A stretch of 64,000 nt of DNA from Acinetobacter larvae (GTDB taxonomy: Bacteria > Pseudomonadota > Gammaproteobacteria > Pseudomonadales > Moraxellaceae), in NCBI RefSeq assembly GCF_001704115.1, contig NZ_CP016895.1:124001-188000 (forward strand), in the 5' to 3' direction. A program made the position numbers and the translations under genes. The stretch's first letter is position 1; every line of letters starts with the position of its first letter. Of the stretch, positions 19,448 through 28,789 are shown piece by piece. Below the pieces are notes generated by a model. It ran no database searches. It saw nothing but the letters and a program-made list of their open reading frames with translations, and was not told where the DNA came from.

Positions 19448-20485
19448 ATGGCTAATATTTTAGTAACGGGTGGCGCAGGATATATCGGATCACATACCTG
19501 CATTGAGTTATTAAATCACGGTCATGAGGTTGTGGTTTTTGATAATTTAAGCAACAGTCGTTATGAGTCATTACGTCGTGTCCAAAAAATTACTCAAAAG
19601 CATTTAGTTTTTATTGAAGGTGATATTCGCGATGCCGATCATTTAGATCAGGTCTTTCAGAGTTATTCAATCGATGCTGTAATTCATTTTGCAGGATTAA
19701 AGGCTGTCGGTGAAAGTCAAGCGATGCCTTTACATTATTTTGATCATAATATCGCAGGCAGTATTTGTTTATTCCAAGCCATGAAACGTGCCAATGTCTT
19801 TCATTTGGTCTTTAGTTCATCGGCTACAGTATATGATGCCAGTAACATCTCGCCATTACATGAAGAGATGCCGACAGGTATGCCGAATAATAATTATGGT
19901 TATACCAAGTTGATTATTGAGCAAATGTTGCAGAAGTTATCTGCCGCAGATGCACGCTGGTCTATTGCTTTATTGCGTTATTTTAATCCTGTTGGGGCAC
20001 ATACCAGTGGCCTTATTGGCGAGGATCCGCAGGGTATTCCAAATAATCTAATGCCTTATTTGACGCAGGTTGCTGTGGGGCGCTTAGAGCAATTGGCAGT
20101 TTATGGTGATGATTACGATACCATCGATGGTACGGGGGTACGTGATTATATTCATGTGGTAGATTTAGCAAATGCGCATTTATGTGCATTAGAAAATCGC
20201 TTGTCTACACAAGGATGCCGTGTTTGGAATATTGGTACAGGGCAGGGGTCTTCAGTTCTACAAATTATTCATGCTTTTGAAAAAGTAACTGGGATAAAAA
20301 TACCATATCAGGTTGCGCCACGACGTTCTGGTGATGTCGCGACCTCTTTCTCTGATAACCAACGTGCAGTACAAGAATTGGCTTGGCAGCCACAATATGG
20401 TTTAGCAGAAATGTTGGCAGACAGTTGGAAGTGGCAACAACAAAATCCATCAGGTTATAGTTCTACACAACATAAATATAAATAA
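19448..20485 (+). CDS. gne1: UDP-glucose/UDP-GlcNAc 4-epimerase
   Basis: A 345-residue extended short-chain dehydrogenase of the GalE family. GGAGYIGSHTCIELLNHGH is the NAD site, and the active-site Tyr-x3-Lys is in NYGYTKLIIEQM. HFAGLKAVGESQAMPLHYF and RYFNPVGAHTSGLIGEDP are typical. It interconverts UDP-glucose and UDP-galactose, and probably the N-acetyl forms, hence the K-locus name gne1 (galE elsewhere). It starts 14 bases after gpi and is the last plus-strand gene of the capsule cluster. A purine-rich AGAGGA at 19432-19437 precedes it. Confidence 0.93.
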   Translation: MANILVTGGAGYIGSHTCIELLNHGHEVVVFDNLSNSRYESLRRVQKITQKHLVFIEGDIRDADHLDQVFQSYSIDAVIHFAGLKAVGESQAMPLHYFDHNIAGSICLFQAMKRANVFHLVFSSSATVYDASNISPLHEEMPTGMPNNNYGYTKLIIEQMLQKLSAADARWSIALLRYFNPVGAHTSGLIGEDPQGIPNNLMPYLTQVAVGRLEQLAVYGDDYDTIDGTGVRDYIHVVDLANAHLCALENRLSTQGCRVWNIGTGQGSSVLQIIHAFEKVTGIKIPYQVAPRRSGDVATSFSDNQRAVQELAWQPQYGLAEMLADSWKWQQQNPSGYSSTQHKYK

Positions 20486-20564
20486 GTCAATATAAACAAA
20501 TCAGTAGTAGAAAGTAAGAGCTCAAGAAAAATCTGACAGTCAGCTAAAGAATATACATCTGTCT

Positions 20565-20609
20565 ACACACTGCGTCAGTCGGTATTTTATAACGACGAGC
20601 GCAGTGTTG
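20565..20609. terminator. Inverted repeat between convergent gne1 and pgm
   Basis: ACACTGCG (20567-20574) pairs with CGCAGTGT (20600-20607). Inner complementary bases TCG and CGA would extend the structure. It lies between two convergent genes, where a shared terminator is expected. There is no T-run on either side, so a simple factor-independent terminator is doubtful. Confidence 0.35.
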
Positions 20610-20619
20610 TATTGGATGG

Positions 20620-21990
20620 TTAAGCTTGTGTGATGAGCTGACTTAATTCATCGACATAAGATTGCATGGGGCGTGTTTGAGGGCTATTGCGACTCTCAAT
20701 ATTAAGCCGTAATAACGGCTCGGTATTTGATGCACGGACATTCAAACGCCAATGTCCAAAGTCGAGACTTATACCGTCAGTATCATCGATCTGTGGTTCT
20801 TGGGAACGATAATGCTGCAATATGCGCTGAATCGTTGCTTGACTATCTTGTACAGTAAAATTAATTTCACCACTACATGGAAACTGTGCAATCATTTGTG
20901 CCACTAAAACAGAAAGCGGTTGCTGCGTTTGGGTGAGTACGGTGAGAACCAGTAACCATGGGATCATGCCGCTGTCACAATAAGCAAAATCACGGAAATA
21001 GTGATGCGCACTCATCTCGCCACCATAGACTGCATTGTGCTCACGCATGACTTCTTTAATAAAAGCATGACCTGATTTGGACTGTACGGCTATGCCTTGG
21101 TACTTATCTATAATATCGGTGGTATTCCAAATCAGGCGCGGATCATGCACAATTTTTTCACCCGCTTGCTTGGCTAAAAAGGCTTGAGCCAATAAACCAA
21201 CGATATAATAGCCCTCGATAAACTGACCTTTCTCATCAAATAAGAAGCAACGGTCAAAATCCCCATCCCAAGCAATGCCCATATCGGCTTGATGAATCAG
21301 CACTGCCTGACGTGTACTTTCCCGATTTTCAACCAGTAGTGGGTTAGGAATACCGTGTGGAAAATGCCCATTGGGTTCATTGTGGATCTTAATAAACTCT
21401 ACTGGTAGCTTGAGCTGCTTAAATTTTTGTTCTAATGCATCAATGACATGTCCTGCTGCACCATTACCTGCATTCATGACCAACTTGAGTGGGCGTATGG
21501 TTTGGTCTTTGATATAGCCCATGAGGTGTTCAATAAATTCTGGCAAGATATTATAGTTTTGGCAGCTGCCAGTAGATGTACTTGGCACAAATTGTTGCGA
21601 CTCTACCAGTGCTTGAATCTCTTTTAAGCCGGTATCTGCACTAATGGGGCGGGCATTTTCTCGGACCAACTTCATCCCATTGTAGTCCATGGGATTGTGG
21701 CTAGCGGTGACTTCAATCCCTCCCTGCACATCGAGATGGAATGCAGCAAAATAAACTTCTTCAGTACCTGTGAGACCGAGATCTAGTACATCGACACCCG
21801 CCTCATTTAACCCGCGGATGAGTGCTTGTTTTAGGGCAGGGCTACTTAGGCGGACATCGCAGCCTACCGCAATCGTTTTGGGCTGATAAATTTGCCCATA
21901 GGCACGCCCGATACGATAAGCAATATCTTCATTCAATTCGGTATCTAATTGCCCACGGATATCATAGGCTTTAAAGCATTTTAGCGACAT
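20620..21990 (-). CDS. pgm: Phosphoglucomutase/phosphomannomutase
   Basis: A 456-residue alpha-D-phosphohexomutase. It interconverts glucose-6-phosphate and glucose-1-phosphate, feeding RmlA and GalU. The phosphoserine is Ser97 in TASHNP. The metal loop is [12 protein letters not shown], the sugar loop [13 protein letters not shown], and the C-terminal phosphate loop [12 protein letters not shown]. It faces the capsule cluster from the minus strand, the standard orientation of pgm in Acinetobacter K loci. It marks the end of the locus in this window. Confidence 0.94.
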   Translation of the reverse strand: MSLKCFKAYDIRGQLDTELNEDIAYRIGRAYGQIYQPKTIAVGCDVRLSSPALKQALIRGLNEAGVDVLDLGLTGTEEVYFAAFHLDVQGGIEVTASHNPMDYNGMKLVRENARPISADTGLKEIQALVESQQFVPSTSTGSCQNYNILPEFIEHLMGYIKDQTIRPLKLVMNAGNGAAGHVIDALEQKFKQLKLPVEFIKIHNEPNGHFPHGIPNPLLVENRESTRQAVLIHQADMGIAWDGDFDRCFLFDEKGQFIEGYYIVGLLAQAFLAKQAGEKIVHDPRLIWNTTDIIDKYQGIAVQSKSGHAFIKEVMREHNAVYGGEMSAHHYFRDFAYCDSGMIPWLLVLTVLTQTQQPLSVLVAQMIAQFPCSGEINFTVQDSQATIQRILQHYRSQEPQIDDTDGISLDFGHWRLNVRASNTEPLLRLNIESRNSPQTRPMQSYVDELSQLITQA

Positions 21991-22110
21991 GGTCTTTGGT
22001 TCAATTCAAATGAGTGGGAAAATAGTAAATACCAGATATAAATCATGTTCGAATGGTATAGCTTTATCATAATCATATAAAGCATCCCCCCCTTCAAACG
22101 CGTATCGTAA

Positions 22111-22138
22111 ATAACGGATCAGCACGCTGATCCGTTAT
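22111..22138 (-). terminator. Stem-loop downstream of maeA
   Basis: ATAACGGATCAGC (22111-22123) pairs with GCTGATCCGTTAT (22126-22138), a perfect 13-base stem with a very short loop. It lies 15 bases beyond the minus-strand stop of the malic enzyme gene. The following bases on the minus strand are only moderately T-rich, so it is a probable rather than certain terminator. Confidence 0.55.
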
Positions 22139-22152
22139 CGGGTATTTTAGTT

Positions 22153-23853
22153 TTAAAATGGCACACGTTTATAGTGACGATATGCAGGTTTCCAGAAATT
22201 TTTCTCAATACTGTGTTGCAGCAATTGGTCGCTAATTTGCGCGGCGACACCATCTGCCATGGCTGCTTTAGCCACTTTAAATGCAATGATTTTAGAGACC
22301 TGTTGTAAGTCATCTAAGCTGGGTAATAAGGCTGCATTAGGATCTGTTAATTGTGGTGAGCAATCGGCTAGCGCTGAGCTTGCTGCACTGAGCATGGCAT
22401 CGGTAATACGATGTGCTTTACATGCTACGACACCAAGTCCAATACCAGGGAAAATATAAGCGTTATTGCACTGTGCAATAGGATAGGTTTTTGCTTGATA
22501 ATGTACTGGTGCAAAAGGGCTGCCTGTTGCAATAATCGCTTGTCCATCTGTCCAACGCACGATATCTGCAGGTAATGCTTCGGCATGTGAAGTGGGGTTG
22601 CTCAGTGGGAAAACAATGGGTTTCGCACAATTGGCATGCATGGTTTTGATGACTGCTTCGCTGAACAGTCCTGCTTGTCCTGATACACCAATTAGAATAT
22701 TCGGTTTAGCATGGCGAATGACCTCTATTAGCGCAATATTTTCTGGATTATCTCCCCAAGTATGGACCGTTTTATGTGGATGAGCTAAAGCTTGTTGGAA
22801 ATCGCGTAAATTTACTTGAGTATCGGTAATGAGCCCAAAGCGATCGACCATATAGACTTGGCTACGCGCTTGTTGGTCAGAGATACCTTCTGCAACCATA
22901 CGTGCAATGATTTGTTCTGCAATACCACAACCCGCGGAACCAGCACCTAAGAAGGCAATCTTTTGGTCTTTTAATTGTATGCCTGAAGCACGACAGGCAG
23001 CGATTAATGTTCCAACGACTACCGCAGCGGTTCCCTGAATATCATCATTAAAACAACAGTAGGCATCACGATACTTGTTCAGCAACGGCATGGCATTGTT
23101 TTGTGCGAAATCTTCAAACTGAATCAGTGTATTAGGCCAACGTCTTTTGATGGCACTGAAGATTTCATCAATGAATTGATAATATTCTTCTCCGCTAATA
23201 CGCGGTTGGCGCCAACCCATATATAAAGGGTCATTGAGCAGTTTGGGGTTATTGGTACCGACATCGATCGTAATCGGTAAGGTATAGGCTGGGCTAATGC
23301 CACCACAAGCAGTATAAAGTGATAATTTACCAATAGGAATTCCCATGCCGCCAATCCCTTGGTCACCCAGCCCCAGAATGCGCTCACCGTCGGTAATAAC
23401 AATGACTTTGACATTGCGGCGATTGACGTTTTGCAGAATATCTTCGATGTGCTCACGGTCTGGATAGGAAATAAAAATACCACGATGACGGCGATAGATA
23501 TCTGAGAAACGTTGGCAGGCTTCACCTACTGTCGGGGTGTAGATGATCGGCATCATTTCTGATAGATGGTTTTCAATCAAATGATAAAAAAGGGTTTCAT
23601 TGGTATCTTGAATATTTCTGAGATAAATGTGTTTATTGATATCTTCATTAAACGAGGTAAATTGCTGATAAGAGCGTTGATGTTGTTCTTCAATACTTTC
23701 GATCTGGTGCGGCAGCAAACCATGTAGATTAAAATTGGTCCGTTCTTGTTCTGTAAATGCAGAGCCTTTATTGAGTAATGGTAATTCAAGTAAAGTAAAT
23801 CCAGCATACGGAATATACAATGGGTGTTTGATTGTTGAATTATCAGCGGTCAT
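22153..23853 (-). CDS. maeA: NAD-dependent malic enzyme
   Basis: A 566-residue enzyme that oxidatively decarboxylates malate to pyruvate. The ATG at 23853 is preferred over a TTG two codons upstream. The malate-site phrase [20 protein letters not shown], the catalytic-domain [18 protein letters not shown] and the NAD-binding [14 protein letters not shown] are all present. Length and motifs fit the SfcA/MaeA class. It is not a capsule gene. Its position right after pgm differs from the lldP flank usual in A. baumannii. It is divergent from argS. Confidence 0.94.
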   Translation of the reverse strand: MTADNSTIKHPLYIPYAGFTLLELPLLNKGSAFTEQERTNFNLHGLLPHQIESIEEQHQRSYQQFTSFNEDINKHIYLRNIQDTNETLFYHLIENHLSEMMPIIYTPTVGEACQRFSDIYRRHRGIFISYPDREHIEDILQNVNRRNVKVIVITDGERILGLGDQGIGGMGIPIGKLSLYTACGGISPAYTLPITIDVGTNNPKLLNDPLYMGWRQPRISGEEYYQFIDEIFSAIKRRWPNTLIQFEDFAQNNAMPLLNKYRDAYCCFNDDIQGTAAVVVGTLIAACRASGIQLKDQKIAFLGAGSAGCGIAEQIIARMVAEGISDQQARSQVYMVDRFGLITDTQVNLRDFQQALAHPHKTVHTWGDNPENIALIEVIRHAKPNILIGVSGQAGLFSEAVIKTMHANCAKPIVFPLSNPTSHAEALPADIVRWTDGQAIIATGSPFAPVHYQAKTYPIAQCNNAYIFPGIGLGVVACKAHRITDAMLSAASSALADCSPQLTDPNAALLPSLDDLQQVSKIIAFKVAKAAMADGVAAQISDQLLQHSIEKNFWKPAYRHYKRVPF

Positions 23854-24202
23854 TTCCAATCTCTATATTTGTTAATCTGGCATAGCCATCAATGGTTCTA
23901 AGCTTAGCGTACTACAATTGTGGCACTATTAGGTTAAGCTTATTTGCCATAAATAGATATTTATAAAATTGATAGACAATTTTATTTAATTTAAAAATGT
24001 TATATGTGATAGACAGTGCTGTCTAAAATAACACCAGCCTGCGGTGCAACTGCATGATGACATGTTGCTTATGGTAGTCTGTTTCTGGGTTGAGATGGGT
24101 AATGATCTGTGTCAACTGACGTTATTCTACAAAAAGCGCTCAACTAAATGGGTGATATTTGCTATATTTACCTTTTCTGCAGCATTTACTTTTCTGAAAA
24201 TG
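23854..24202. promoter_or_regulatory. Divergent maeA/argS intergenic region
   Basis: About 350 bases between divergent genes. An open frame runs upstream of argS from 24044 but is not supported as protein. Two small dyads are visible. ATAAAATTG pairs with CAATTTTAT at 23963-23985, and AGACAG pairs with CTGTCT at 24011-24024. The octamer GATAGACA occurs at both places (23971 and 24009). These may be regulator sites, but no known operator is recognised. Confidence 0.4.
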
Positions 24203-26002
24203 ATGAACATGGCAATCCAAGCAGCACTGCAACATGCAGTTCAAGCTCTTCAAGTTGAAGGTATTCTTCCAAATGACTGGCAAAATAACAGTAGCCTGAC
24301 CCGAACCAAAGACCGAAGTCATGGAGATTTTGCTTCTAATATTGCCATGATTGCAGCGAAGGCTGCTGCAATGAAGCCTCGTGATCTCGCTGAAAAAATT
24401 GTTGCGCTGCTGCCTGCAGTTGCCGAAATTGAAAAAGCAGAAATTGCAGGTCCTGGTTTTATTAATTTCTTTTTAAAGGCCGATTTACGCTATGCCGTAT
24501 TAGCGACCATTCAACAGCAAAAAGACCAATACGGCTGTTCAGAGCACAACCGTGATCAAAAAATCCAAATTGAATTTGTTTCGGCCAACCCTACTTCGAG
24601 TTTACATGTGGGGCATGGTCGTGGTGCAGCCTATGGTATGACGGTTGCCAATTTACTAGAAGCAACTGGTGCGGTGGTTGATCGTGAATACTACGTCAAT
24701 GATGCAGGTCGTCAAATGGATATTTTGGCAACTTCTACCTATTTACGTTATTTACAGTTACAAGGGCAAACACTAACTTTCCCTAAAAATGCCTATCAAG
24801 GCGATTATGTCAAAGACATTGCACAAGGAATTATCAACCAAGATGGTGATGCTTATATACGCCCTGTGAGCGATGTATTTGCAGCTGTGCCTGAAGATGT
24901 ACAGTATGCAGAAGCATTAGATGCTGATGGCAATAAAGTCGTATTATCTGGCGATAAAGAAAAACATATCGATGGTCTAATTCACAATGCTCAGCAATTA
25001 TTAGGTGCGGGTTATCGAGTATTCCATCAAGCAGCACTGGATGCGATTTTATTTGATATTCAAGATGACTTATCTGAATTTGGGGTACGTTTTGATCGCT
25101 GGTTTAGCGAAGCCACTTTAAATGACAAAATTGATGAGGCTTTACAGACCTTAGAGCAGCGTGGTTATTTATACGAGCAAGATGGTAACATCTGGTTTAA
25201 ATCGACTGCATTTGGCGATGAAAAAGATCGTGTGGTCAAACGCCGTAATGGTCAGACCACCTATTTTGCATCGGATATTGCCTATCATCTCAATAAATTA
25301 CAACGTGGTTATACCCACCTAATTGATGTGTGGGGATCGGATCATCATGGTTATATTGCGCGTGTTAAAGCAGCAATTGATGCAATGGGCTATGATTCAA
25401 GTAAGTTAACGGTACTTTTAGTACAGTTTGTTAGCTTATGGCGTGGTGGTGAAATGATTCAAATGTCATCGCGTTCGGGGCAATTCGTCACCTTGAGAGA
25501 CTTACGTAAAGAAGTGAGTAATGATGCGGCACGTTTTTATTATGTGATGCGTAAGTCGGAACAACATATTGATTTTGATCTTGACTTGGCCGTATCGCAA
25601 AGTAAAGATAATGCTGTGTATTATGTACAGTATGCGCATGCACGTATTCAAAGTATTTTACAAAAAGCACCGCAAGCAGAGATTGATTTTGATTTGGCAC
25701 GTGCCAGCCAACATGTTGCACAATTACAACTTGAAAGTGAAATAGAAATTTTAGCGAAACTGGCTGCATATCCAGAAATTGTGGTGCGTGCTGCCAATGC
25801 ATATGAACCACATCAAGTGGGTAATTATCTCAAAGAATTAGCCGCATTGTTCCATGGTTGGTATGCACAAGATGGTGTGAAATTCCTTGATAGCACACAG
25901 CCTGAGCTCTCTGAAGCCCGTTTATTATTGGCAGTGAATGTGCAACAAGTACTGCGTAATGGATTGAATTTATTAGGTGTATCTGCACCTTATGAAATGT
26001 AA
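24203..26002 (+). CDS. argS: Arginine-tRNA ligase
   Basis: A 599-residue class I aminoacyl-tRNA synthetase that charges tRNA-Arg. I placed the start at 24203 (MNMAIQAALQHAVQAL) because this matches the normal ArgS N-terminal additional domain. The 53 residues upstream, readable from 24044, look unrelated and hydrophobic. The HIGH motif appears as LHVGHGRGAAYGM. The KMSKS site is degenerate (IQMSSRSGQFVTLRDL), as is normal for most bacterial ArgS. The C-terminal DALR anticodon-binding domain is present (YYVQYAHARIQSIL onwards). A SPOR-domain gene follows at 41 bases. Confidence 0.95.
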   Translation: MNMAIQAALQHAVQALQVEGILPNDWQNNSSLTRTKDRSHGDFASNIAMIAAKAAAMKPRDLAEKIVALLPAVAEIEKAEIAGPGFINFFLKADLRYAVLATIQQQKDQYGCSEHNRDQKIQIEFVSANPTSSLHVGHGRGAAYGMTVANLLEATGAVVDREYYVNDAGRQMDILATSTYLRYLQLQGQTLTFPKNAYQGDYVKDIAQGIINQDGDAYIRPVSDVFAAVPEDVQYAEALDADGNKVVLSGDKEKHIDGLIHNAQQLLGAGYRVFHQAALDAILFDIQDDLSEFGVRFDRWFSEATLNDKIDEALQTLEQRGYLYEQDGNIWFKSTAFGDEKDRVVKRRNGQTTYFASDIAYHLNKLQRGYTHLIDVWGSDHHGYIARVKAAIDAMGYDSSKLTVLLVQFVSLWRGGEMIQMSSRSGQFVTLRDLRKEVSNDAARFYYVMRKSEQHIDFDLDLAVSQSKDNAVYYVQYAHARIQSILQKAPQAEIDFDLARASQHVAQLQLESEIEILAKLAAYPEIVVRAANAYEPHQVGNYLKELAALFHGWYAQDGVKFLDSTQPELSEARLLLAVNVQQVLRNGLNLLGVSAPYEM

Positions 26003-26043
26003 AAACAACAAGGCAGCATTATTTATAGAAGAGAGGATTGCTC

Positions 26044-26637
26044 GTGTTTGGAAAAACGCAACGCGGTGTGTCTGAACGATCACAGCCAACCAAGAAAGCA
26101 TTTGTGCCGAAATGGTTGGTGTTGTTATTGGTTATTTTAATACTGATGACTGCGGCAGTCGCTTTAATGCTGTGGAAACCTTGGGTTCCTGTGGAAACAC
26201 GGAATGAGGTGACATCACAACATTATCAAGAGGAAACCAATAAGGATTATCGCTTCTATGAGTTATTGCCACAGCAACAGGTGACACCAATCCCAGAGCA
26301 GGCTGTACCAGAAGCACCGGTACAGAGTCAGCCAGTCATCGTTGCAGCACCAGATTTGAGCCAGCAAACGGCATCCGCTGTGGCTGAGGAAGGATCTGAT
26401 CTAAACAAAGCAGCCTATATTTTACAGGTTAAAAGTTTTACCGATCCAGATAGTGCAGATGCACGCCGTGCGGAGATTATTCTGAATGGCTTATCCGCAG
26501 ATGTGGTTAAAAGTACTGAAAATGGCAAAACATGGTATCGCGTAATAGCTGGTCCCTATGAAACCCAAAGTGCTGCCGTGATGGCACAACAAACGTTACA
26601 ACATAGCGGTATCGATTCTATCGTGGTGAAACGTTAG
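26044..26637 (+). CDS. SPOR-domain membrane protein
   Basis: A 197-residue protein from a GTG start at 26044. GAGAGGA at 26031-26037 sits six bases before it, which decides against the TTG at 26038. The layout is a short basic cytoplasmic part, one membrane helix (near residues 22-42, rich in L, V and I), a Pro/Gln-rich periplasmic linker, and a C-terminal SPOR domain (AAYILQVKSFTDPDSADARR to the end). SPOR domains bind denuded septal peptidoglycan, so a cell-division role similar to FtsN or DedD is likely. It is probably cotranscribed with argS, as in other gammaproteobacteria, and is closed by a strong terminator. Confidence 0.85.
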   Translation: MFGKTQRGVSERSQPTKKAFVPKWLVLLLVILILMTAAVALMLWKPWVPVETRNEVTSQHYQEETNKDYRFYELLPQQQVTPIPEQAVPEAPVQSQPVIVAAPDLSQQTASAVAEEGSDLNKAAYILQVKSFTDPDSADARRAEIILNGLSADVVKSTENGKTWYRVIAGPYETQSAAVMAQQTLQHSGIDSIVVKR

Positions 26638-26717
26638 TATTATTCCAGTCGATGAGAGATTCCGTCGCCTAGAGATCTAGAGATAAGGTCTTTCTGCCGG
26701 CAAGCAATATAAATAGC

Positions 26718-26748
26718 AAAAACCGCACATGGGCTGTGCGGTTTTTTT
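26718..26748 (+). terminator. Factor-independent terminator after argS-SPOR
   Basis: AAACCGCACA (26720-26729) pairs with TGTGCGGTTT (26735-26744) around a five-base loop, followed by a T-run. It lies about 80 bases beyond the SPOR gene stop and just ahead of the convergent lipoprotein gene, so it may serve both directions. Confidence 0.9.
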
Positions 26749-26759
26749 CGATGTTTATT

Positions 26760-27242
26760 TTATTGGGCTTGTGTTGTCTGGTAATAATCCATGAATTGCT
26801 GATAGGCACTTGAACGCTGTCCATCTTTTAACAGGTAGCGTTTGATATGACCTTGGTCGGTGTTCACTTGTAGACTAATATGATCGCTGGCTTTTAATTG
26901 AGCAAGAACATCAACAGGCGTAATAACGCTATTTTTAGAGCGATATACACCTGCTAAATATTTACTCTCACCTGCCGCACTGACTTTAAAATGTAAATTT
27001 TGCTGACCATTACTAAAGTCAATACTTTCAATTTTATAGGCACGATAAGCATCATCTAAGCTGATATCCACTTTTAAGTAAGCTTTATCTTGTTCATTCC
27101 AATTGACTTTAATGATTGGGCAGATTTCAGTTGGTGCGCACAGGACCAATCCGCGTGTGGCGGATAGTTCTTGTGCAGAAGGGATATTACTACAGGCCGA
27201 TAGCACTGCAGCGCTCATCATTATTAGGACAAGTCTTGACAT
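26760..27242 (-). CDS. Small lipoprotein of unknown function
   Basis: 160 residues from the ATG at 27242, with GGA eight bases upstream. A TTG four codons earlier is less likely. Residues 1-17 form a lipoprotein signal ending in the lipobox LSAC with the lipidated Cys17. The mature part has alternating polar beta-like stretches and no domain I recognise. It is predicted to be anchored on the periplasmic side of a membrane. A tandem repeat (27289-27316) lies in its upstream region. Function is unknown. Confidence 0.75.
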   Translation of the reverse strand: MSRLVLIMMSAAVLSACSNIPSAQELSATRGLVLCAPTEICPIIKVNWNEQDKAYLKVDISLDDAYRAYKIESIDFSNGQQNLHFKVSAAGESKYLAGVYRSKNSVITPVDVLAQLKASDHISLQVNTDQGHIKRYLLKDGQRSSAYQQFMDYYQTTQAQ

Positions 27243-27288
27243 TGTTTTTTCCAAATCAAAATATATAAATCTATATAGATTTAACGTT

Positions 27289-27316
27289 ATGCATCAATAT
27301 ATATGCATCAATATAT
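27289..27316. repeat. Perfect 14-bp tandem duplication
   Basis: ATGCATCAATATAT occurs at 27289-27302 and again at 27303-27316 without mismatch. It lies 47 bases upstream of the lipoprotein start, in the probable promoter. It contains the ATGCAT palindrome. It may alter promoter spacing, but there is no direct evidence. Confidence 0.8.
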
Positions 27317-27341
27317 GGGATATAAGCGCAAACAATGCTTG

Positions 27342-28385
27342 TTATAGCGTGCCCAAGAACGCAAAAGGCTTACTTTCTACAAAGGACGCATTGGCTTTGC
27401 CTGAGAATATATTGGCTTGATCCGGTCCTAAATCCAATTTACGGGTTTTACCATCATTAAAATTAATATCTTTTAAATCGACCCAGAAAATATTAGGCGA
27501 AACGGCAGATTCAAAATAATAGACCTTGCGCGTATGGTCAATCACAGTACGCCAACGCGTAGAAGAGATATTGGGTTCTTGCGCAGTATTAATTCCAAAA
27601 GGTACCGAGACATTACGGATCACGCCGAAGACACTGGCAAGGGTGTGTTTAGGGCTGGCATTTTTAGGAATTGCATTGATATAGAAAGAGGCGCGAGCAA
27701 AACGATCGGCTGCACGGTTGGTGCCTGGTAACATGGTTGTGCCACCAATACTTTGCCAATAGCTATTTAATGCCAGCTGTTGGTCAAAAGTTGGGGAGTT
27801 GGTCATCACCTGATATTTTTTACTGTGATGAATCACTTGCTTACCATCGATGTATTCAATGATTGCGCTATCTCCCGTGGCATCTGATATAGAGAGGTGC
27901 AAGGTCGCCAAGCGATTTTCATCAGGTACTTGATCTGTTACCACAACAAAAGGTTCTTTTTCTAATGCGCTAACCGCTTCATTGACTGTGGCAAAATTAT
28001 CCAATACGTATTGAGCCCATAGAGAAATCGCTAATTTGGGTTTTTTACTTTTTTCAGCCATAGGATATTGCGACTCTACTAACCACAACAAATTCGCCGC
28101 TAGTCCTTTTTCATTGATTCCATCTGTGGTTGCAATATCATAGCCTGTGGTAATCACGCTGCCATAACGTGATGTCCATTGCAGTGATTGTGGACCAGCT
28201 TGACCATTGCGCGCGACTTTATTGGGCAGGATCCAGATATTACTGCCCACATCGACTTTCCAATCCATCGAACGTGCGGTCATCACATCTTGCTCACCAA
28301 TATAAACGGCACGTGTACAAGCATCGGCAAGTGTGCTGATCAAGAGACTACTGGCTAATAAGGTTTGACACCATATTTTTTTCAT
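27342..28385 (-). CDS. Secreted choloylglycine hydrolase-family (Ntn) amidase
   Basis: A 347-residue linear-amide hydrolase of the penicillin V acylase/bile salt hydrolase family. These enzymes use an N-terminal Cys nucleophile. Here a signal peptide of about 22 residues (ending LADA) directly precedes Cys23, so signal peptidase cleavage would itself expose the nucleophile. The next residues, CTRAVYIGEQDVMTARSMDW, match the family start with its conserved Arg and Asp. SNIWILPN and DGINEKGLAANLLWL are also typical. It should act in the periplasm. Substrates could be acyl-homoserine lactones, N-acyl amino acids or beta-lactams; the sequence does not decide. Confidence 0.85.
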   Translation of the reverse strand: MKKIWCQTLLASSLLISTLADACTRAVYIGEQDVMTARSMDWKVDVGSNIWILPNKVARNGQAGPQSLQWTSRYGSVITTGYDIATTDGINEKGLAANLLWLVESQYPMAEKSKKPKLAISLWAQYVLDNFATVNEAVSALEKEPFVVVTDQVPDENRLATLHLSISDATGDSAIIEYIDGKQVIHHSKKYQVMTNSPTFDQQLALNSYWQSIGGTTMLPGTNRAADRFARASFYINAIPKNASPKHTLASVFGVIRNVSVPFGINTAQEPNISSTRWRTVIDHTRKVYYFESAVSPNIFWVDLKDINFNDGKTRKLDLGPDQANIFSGKANASFVESKPFAFLGTL

Positions 28386-28589
28386 AAAATACCTCTGGGA
28401 ATATTCAACAGTATGGAAATGTGCGTAATGACTGTAGCAAACGTGTCTAATTGTAGTATTGCTTATATTTAATTGAAATTATATGAAATATTTGATTGCG
28501 TAAGTTATTTTTGTGTTAAATATCAAGCGATACAAAATACTGTCGATGCTGTGCTGTGTTGATCAAAATTTTTCAGATGAGGTATATTG
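28386..28589. other. AT-rich spacer upstream of the choloylglycine hydrolase gene
   Basis: About 200 bases with no gene visible on either strand. It presumably contains the minus-strand promoter for the secreted amidase. No repeat or operator stands out. Confidence 0.4.
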
Positions 28590-28733
28590 CTAGCACTTGG
28601 CTATAAGCCAGAGAAAAATAAATATAATCCAGAATAGAAACCAGATATAACGCAACCACCCACAGTCTATTGCTGTTGGTGGTTTAAGATGCTCTTCAAG
28701 GCTGTTTTCAGCGTGTATTGGGGGCGAAGTCAA
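28590..28733 (-). CDS. Possible 47-residue single-pass membrane protein
   Basis: This short frame was found by translating the gap by hand. From a TTG at 28733 it encodes 47 residues. The first part is polar (NSLEEHLKPPTAIDCG). The second is one aromatic-rich helix, WLRYIWFLFWIIFIFLWLIA, ending in KC. Four Trp in one helix is unusual for a chance frame in AT-rich DNA. A TTG eight codons earlier is another start option. No strong ribosome-binding site is seen, which weakens the case. It lies 56 bases beyond the HlyD-like gene on the same strand and could be the last gene of the secretion operon. An imperfect inverted repeat at 28654-28684 falls inside it. Confidence 0.4.
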   Translation of the reverse strand: MTSPPIHAENSLEEHLKPPTAIDCGWLRYIWFLFWIIFIFLWLIAKC

Positions 28734-28789
28734 ACATGAGGTGCGACAGCTCTGCAATCATATAAATCAAAAAATAGAATGATCTAAAA

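Noticed and set aside
23124..23525. 133-residue frame inside maeA
   Set aside because: Same strand but another frame of a conserved enzyme gene; no independent support.
24044..24202. Upstream extension of ArgS
   Set aside because: The 53 extra residues do not match the ArgS N-terminal domain, which starts normally at 24203.
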